Below are positions 45,069 through 49,030 of a stretch of 49,030 bases of DNA, in pieces; the first letter of the stretch is position 1; every line of letters starts with the position of its first letter. Location: positions 1 through 49,030 of the forward strand of contig NZ_JAUSBX010000112.1 in NCBI RefSeq assembly GCF_030651835.1. Direction: 5' to 3'. The position numbers were made by a program, and so were the translations under genes. Origin of the DNA: Methylicorpusculum sp. (lineage in GTDB: Bacteria > Pseudomonadota > Gammaproteobacteria > Methylococcales > Methylomonadaceae). The notes under the pieces are model-generated. The model saw only the letters and a program-made list of their open reading frames with translations. It had not been told where the DNA came from and did no database searches.

Positions 45069-45132
45069 CAGATACAACTTTTAGCCATCTTTTATTGATA
45101 TTAACCTAGCCTTTACAGTTAAGTTGTATCTG
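45069..45132. terminator. 64-bp inverted repeat between convergent jetD and selO
   Basis: CAGATACAACTT (45069-45080) and AAGTTGTATCTG (45121-45132) are perfect 12-bp inverted repeats around a 40-nt AT-rich loop. Lying between convergent genes, it may serve as a bidirectional terminator, or it may be a MITE-like repeat. Confidence 0.5.
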
Positions 45133-45157
45133 GCACTACTTTTTCAATGCCAACGAA

Positions 45158-46894
45158 TCACGACGAGCAACTAAGGTGGGACAATCCACCCACCTCAAAG
45201 AACTCAGGCGGTTTCAACCTATAGTATTTATCTTCCACGTCCTTCGACTGCTCTTCATATGGCTGCGTCATCACGTCCTGAAGTTCTCGAATTAGAGAAT
45301 AATTTCCCACAGCTGCTTGCTGATATGCCGGCACAACAAACCACTCTCGCAAAATGTACTTTGGGTTTACAAGCTTCATCTGCCTAGAAGTTTCCTCACT
45401 GGAACTGCTGAGAAGTGTTTTCCATTTCGCGAGCCACGCTGCCCAACGCTTATCTATCTCTTTGTGGGTTGTATCATGCGCCGCGTTATTGTAGAAGCTT
45501 TTCTTGAGTGAGCCAATGTCGTCGGGTACCGACGAGAGCTCGCGGAAGAAAATAGTGTAATCGACAGGCGTTTGCATCATGAGTGTTCCTAGCTCGCTGA
45601 GTAGTGCGCTGCAAAGTGCCTTATGAGACGCTGTTTTCAAAGTACTAAGACCCAGCTTGGCGGCCCACATCTTTTCCATTTGCGTTTCCATAACTTTCGA
45701 GAATCCACTTTGAATCTCGTCGAGCTTTAGCAAATAGTCCTGATGCGATGCCAGCAACGGCCGCAACGACGAACAAAACATATCGAAATTGCTTTGCGCT
45801 GCGCTTGGTTGATTCATGAACGAGAAGTGATGACCGCCTCCCGTCCAAGGCTGATAATGGGGGTTAAACACATCGCAAAAGCCGAAGGGGCCATAATCAA
45901 GTGTAAAACCACCGACTGCACAGTTGTCGCTGTTGAAGTTACCCTGGCAGAAGCCGACGCGGATCCAGTTCGCCACCAGTGACGTGAGGCGGCTACGAAA
46001 CTCGCGTGCCAACAACACCAATTTATCGGGAGTTGTGAGTTGCTTATTGACAACGTCAGCGTACTCACGATCAATCAAGTGCAGCACAATCTTCTCCAGT
46101 TCTTCCAGCGCTTTCGGGTGTTCGTTTTTACGGGTACGGCGAGCGAAAAGTTCAAGTTGGCCGACGCGAATGAACGACGGCGCGACACGTGTCGATATGG
46201 CGACAGCCTCAGATATAAGCATGTCAGGATTCTCCGAGCGCGAACCCTCCGAGTACCACGGTCGCTTTACCTTCTCCGTTTTTGAAACGTACAAACTCAA
46301 AGACCGCGATGTCGGCACGCCCAGTGCGTGCATGTGCTCCTGAGCCAAGAACTCGCGGATACTCGACCGCAAGACAGCGCGACCGTCTGCGCCGCGGCAA
46401 TATGGCGTGCGGCCGCCACCTTTCAGCTGCATCTCCCAGCGTCGACCGTTGATGACGGCCTCAAGCACAGAAACTGCACGACCGTCTCCATATCCGTTGC
46501 CCGTTTGGAACGGACACTGCAGGGTGTATTCAGTGCCGTAGATGGAAAGTGCGTACCCACTCGCCCAACCGACCTTGCGCATCGGCTCTGGAACCTGAGA
46601 GATGTCGCCGGAGAACATGCGGACGAAATCGGAGGACTTTGCCATGCTGTCGGCAAAGCCAAGCTCGGAAAAAAAGTTTTTGCTGTGAGCTACATACTCA
46701 GGATCTATGATTGGAGTCGGCTTGACGGGGACATAATGTCCCGTAAAGACTTGTCGCGGCGCGTGGTCGTCACCGTTTTTTGTCGCGTCAGGGTCACAGT
46801 TGAGCGTGTCCATGAGAGAATAGTTTGCCAACTTCGCAAGATCCTGGAGCATTAATATAGTCGAGGAGGCTTTCTGGGGCAGTCGGTTTGTCAT
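45158..46894 (-). CDS. selO: SelO/YdiU protein adenylyltransferase
   Basis: A 578-residue pseudokinase-fold AMPylase. It shows the SelO signatures: [47 protein letters not shown] (residues about 155-200, with the glycine-rich loop and the conserved Arg/Lys), [24 protein letters not shown] (the D-N metal-binding block), and a C-terminal HLSCSS, the site occupied by Sec in eukaryotic SelO. SelO AMPylates redox-linked proteins in bacteria. It is longer than E. coli YdiU (about 480), matching the longer bacterial subgroup. It is transcribed alone, opposite to jetD, and is probably chromosomal rather than part of the defence block. Confidence 0.9.
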   Translation of the reverse strand: MTNRLPQKASSTILMLQDLAKLANYSLMDTLNCDPDATKNGDDHAPRQVFTGHYVPVKPTPIIDPEYVAHSKNFFSELGFADSMAKSSDFVRMFSGDISQVPEPMRKVGWASGYALSIYGTEYTLQCPFQTGNGYGDGRAVSVLEAVINGRRWEMQLKGGGRTPYCRGADGRAVLRSSIREFLAQEHMHALGVPTSRSLSLYVSKTEKVKRPWYSEGSRSENPDMLISEAVAISTRVAPSFIRVGQLELFARRTRKNEHPKALEELEKIVLHLIDREYADVVNKQLTTPDKLVLLAREFRSRLTSLVANWIRVGFCQGNFNSDNCAVGGFTLDYGPFGFCDVFNPHYQPWTGGGHHFSFMNQPSAAQSNFDMFCSSLRPLLASHQDYLLKLDEIQSGFSKVMETQMEKMWAAKLGLSTLKTASHKALCSALLSELGTLMMQTPVDYTIFFRELSSVPDDIGSLKKSFYNNAAHDTTHKEIDKRWAAWLAKWKTLLSSSSEETSRQMKLVNPKYILREWFVVPAYQQAAVGNYSLIRELQDVMTQPYEEQSKDVEDKYYRLKPPEFFEVGGLSHLSCSS

Positions 46895-47022
46895 AATTGT
46901 TTATGCAAAGGCTCGTTAAGATAAATTCCAATACTTTGTATCTGATCCCGTTATTTGTCTAGATATCTGTTCTTTCACCAAGTGATAACGATTCAGCTCA
47001 GGCGTCTACTTGAGTAGCTTGT

Positions 47023-47938
47023 ATGGTTTCATATCCCTGTTTTTCAAATTTAGCGCAATTCGGCACCGAAGCGCAATGTGAAGTTAGCCTGGAACAGTCC
47101 CGTTGGCCCCAGCCCCGACTGCGGTCATGCCGAACACTGTGTGCTTAAATCAGGCGGACGCAAAACCTTCCAATGCCGATGCCGGTTACAGACGCAGCTG
47201 ATTGCGGGCACCTTATTCCAGAGCACCCACCTTAAACTGTCGGTCTGGTTTCTGGCGATCTATTTGATCGGCCAGGCTAAGACCGGCTTGTCCGCCTTCG
47301 CTTTGCAACGGCAATTGGGTGTCAGTTACCCCTCTGCATGGTTGATCCAGCAGAAACTGATGCAAGCGATGGTCGAACGGGTTACCCGGTACACCTTGGA
47401 CGGCGACATCCAGGTAGACGATGCCTATCTCGGTAGCGAACTGGCTGGCGGCAAGGCCGAGCGCAGGTCGGAGAATAAGGTTCCGTTTGTCGCGGCACTC
47501 TCACTCAACCCCGAGGGACAACCGAGGTTTATCAAAATGGCGCCGATTCCCGGTTTTAACTGCAAAGCCATCGCCAATTGGACACAAGACGATCTCGGTC
47601 CCGGTTGTCTCGTTCGGTCAGATGGCTTGGCCTATTTTGCCGGCGTGACCGATGCCGATTGCCAACACCAGGTGATCATCGCCGGTGGCCGGAAACCCAA
47701 GGACCTGCCGTAATTCTGTTGGGGTAATACAATACTGGGCAATCTCAAAACCAGTCTAGGCGCTGCCGACCCTACTTTCGATTTCGCAAAATACGGCACC
47801 CGCAACGATGGGGCGTTCGCGTACCGCTATAACCGACGCTTCCGACTCGATACCATTACTACGCGTCTTATTGTGGCTGCGGCTTCGACTGGACCTCGCT
47901 CGGACACTTGGCTTCGGCAAGCTGAAGCGTCTTGCTAA
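47023..47938 (+). pseudogene. IS1595-family (ISXO2-like) transposase with an in-frame stop
   Basis: The 5' part is in another frame (from ATG 47023: ...LAQFGTEAQCEVSLEQSRWP), then a shift near 47092 enters the main frame at PDCGHAEHCVLKSGGRKTFQCRC (half a zinc ribbon). The DDE core follows (LDGDIQVDDAYLGSELAGGKAERRSENKVPFVAAL). At 47711-47713 a TAA stands where family members have a Glu codon (DLP-stop-FCWGNTILGN), and the same frame then runs on as LGNLKTSLGAADPTFDFAKYG... to 47938. So it is nonsense plus frameshift, probably dead. Terminal inverted repeats were not found. Confidence 0.8.
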
Positions 47939-48455
47939 TCAGGTGCAAAATTGAAACTGCTGATTCAATTCAAGTACTTAACGGTAGCTGTCTAGGCAGC
48001 TGATAATATGAATCTGAAACTTTGCGTCGTTGCTGGTTGTAACTCTAAAAAATTGATAACTGGAATCACAAATTAAAGATATGTTATAACATTTTAATAA
48101 AAGTCGAAGCTCCAGAATTTATCCGTCGCAATTACCCTCAAAAGTGACGAATACTTATTTATGAGTGAAGCGACACAACAACATAACATTACATGTGGAA
48201 TTGAGGCATGAATAAAGGCCAACCGAATATTTGTAAAGCAGTCCCTGGTTGTAAACGTATTTTATTTTTAGTGTTCCGGTCGTCTGTGAACGGCAATAGC
48301 CGGCCAGGATCACTATCCAATTTCAATAGATAAGGTACCCAGTGACCCAGTTGAATGTCCGGTATGGGAACTGCATGCAGACAAAAATTTTGTGGCTGGA
48401 AGAACTGTTACGTTAATTAAAACACACTGCTGTTACTCACTTTTGGGAGCTACCC
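47939..48455. other. Gene-free stretch with a dispersed repeat
   Basis: About 500 bp. A segment at about 48298-48362 resembles the one at about 14030-14098 (see that entry). GCTGTCTAGGCAGC around 47990 is a short hairpin. The promoter of the CobW-type gene should be near 48400-48450, where GGGAG lies just before the ATG at 48456. No other gene seen. Confidence 0.4.
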
Positions 48456-48895
48456 ATGCCAGATCATCGCATTCCCGTCACCGTCTTAACCGGCTTTCTC
48501 GGCAGCGGCAAAACGACATTATTAAACAGAATACTGACCGAAAAACACGGGCAGCGCATTGCCGTCATTGAAAACGAGTTTGGTGAAATCGGCATTGACC
48601 ATGACCTGGTGATCAACGCTGATGAAGAAATATTCGAAATGAACAATGGTTGTATCTGCTGTACTGTACGAGGCGATTTGATCAGAATTCTGGGTAACCT
48701 TGCTCGTCGCAGGGACAAATTCGACCGTATTGTGTTGGAAACAACGGGCATGGCTGATCCGGGCCCAGTCGCACAAACGTTTTTTGTTGATGACGACATC
48801 AAGGATGAATTTTATCTGGACGGCATAATCACTCTGGTCGATGCCGGTCACGTGAATCAACATCTTGACGACAGCGACGAGGTCATGGCTCAGAC
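48456..48895 (+). pseudogene. CobW/COG0523-family metallochaperone GTPase, cut by an insertion sequence
   Basis: The first about 145 residues of a G3E GTPase: Walker [14 protein letters not shown] (12-24), the [11 protein letters not shown] switch, the CxCC metal site NNGCICC (62-68), and [11 protein letters not shown]. The family is normally about 320-400 residues. Here it is broken after ...DDSDEVMAQ; the next bases do not encode the usual N-K-x-D motif but enter an insertion-sequence-like end. COG0523 proteins deliver zinc or cobalt-type ions to enzymes. The start at ATG 48456 has GGGAG just before. The nominal frame runs on to 48917 by chance. Confidence 0.8.
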
Positions 48896-49030
48896 CCCCT
48901 GTGCCAATATGACCTGAGACACCTACCCCTCGGAAATTAGAGTATAAAGGTAGGTCAGAATCATGAGCAAATCGAAAGCAGAGACAATGGAATCACCACA
49001 ATTAACTGCGCCGGAGGTCGCGTTGGAAGA
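48895..49030 (+). mobile_element. Left part of an insertion element running off the right edge, with its first ORF
   Basis: From about 48895 the sequence changes character: GACCTGAGACACCTACCCC, then GGTAGGTC about 30 nt on, a pattern typical of an IS end that contains a partial inverted repeat. An ATG at 48963 begins MSKSKAETMESPQLTAPEVALEE and continues past the window, with only a weak Shine-Dalgarno. It is plausibly the start of a transposase or of its partner, but the family cannot be named from 23 residues. Confidence 0.45.

Noticed and set aside
1-49030. CRISPR array, tRNA or rRNA genes
   Set aside because: None seen: no regularly spaced direct repeats of CRISPR length and no cloverleaf or rRNA-like sequence recognised by eye.

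Overview
The window looks like accessory DNA from a gammaproteobacterium, most likely a methanotroph-type (Methylococcales) chromosome or large plasmid. This rests on codon and base composition, the style of the IS elements and the look of the surface proteins; no rRNA, tRNA or housekeeping gene is present to prove it. The coordinates show a mosaic: remains of a conjugative element (about 1-32 kb), a defence/anti-defence block (32.5-44.8 kb), then chromosomal-type genes broken by insertion sequences (45-49 kb).

Region 1 (1-5.7 kb): a leftward group with a tyrosine-recombinase-like protein that has lost its catalytic Tyr and two AntA-type antirepressors. Next comes about 1.1 kb of hairpin-rich non-coding DNA (candidate oriT), then a rightward stbA-stbB-stbC-like operon preceded by direct repeats phased at 11 bp. 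Region 2 (5.9-20.4 kb): a giant secreted RCC1/FN3/Ig-like protein with a small secreted partner, a Sel1/TPR-like secreted protein, a Cys-rich secreted protein, an IS66 deletion derivative, a frameshifted Ig-like gene, a BrnT-BrnA toxin-antitoxin pair fused by a one-base deletion, and an RRM RNA-binding protein with a duplicated translation start. Region 3 (20.5-29.2 kb): an IS91-family relic abuts a leftward SXT/R391-like conjugation module (HerA/VirB4-like ATPase, bPH2 membrane protein, TraI/MOBH homologue, TraD coupling protein, unknown, DUF4400). The TraI homologue has lost the HD metal ligands, and no pilus assembly genes follow, so the module looks decayed or repurposed. Region 4 (29.2-31.8 kb): an MBOAT O-acyltransferase with an SGNH-like partner.

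An apparently undescribed signal ties regions 1, 2, 3 and 4 together. A 29-bp palindrome of the form CGAAAGA-N15-TCTTTCG with an A-tract core lies 48-185 bp upstream of six separate operon starts (antA, the small ORF operon, stb, the giant surface protein, the conjugation operon and the MBOAT pair). It reads as an operator shared by one element-wide regulon.

Region 5 (32.5-44.8 kb): an AcrVA2-family anti-CRISPR homologue, a leftward YhaO/YhaN (SbcDC-like) nuclease-ATPase pair, and a divergent rightward five-gene operon with 4-bp overlaps encoding a WYL regulator and a complete Wadjet (JetABCD/MksFEBG) plasmid-defence system. The Wadjet promoter has a 17-bp palindrome exactly filling the spacer between -35 and -10, and transcription would begin at or next to the start codon. 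Region 6 (45-49 kb): SelO protein AMPylase, an IS1595-family transposase with an in-frame stop, and a CobW-type GTPase gene cut by an insertion sequence that runs off the right edge.

Several genes between 18.2 and 20.0 kb differ from intact frames by single bases, two of them clearly in homopolymers. Either this stretch is decaying or the assembly carries indel errors there; the sequence alone cannot decide.
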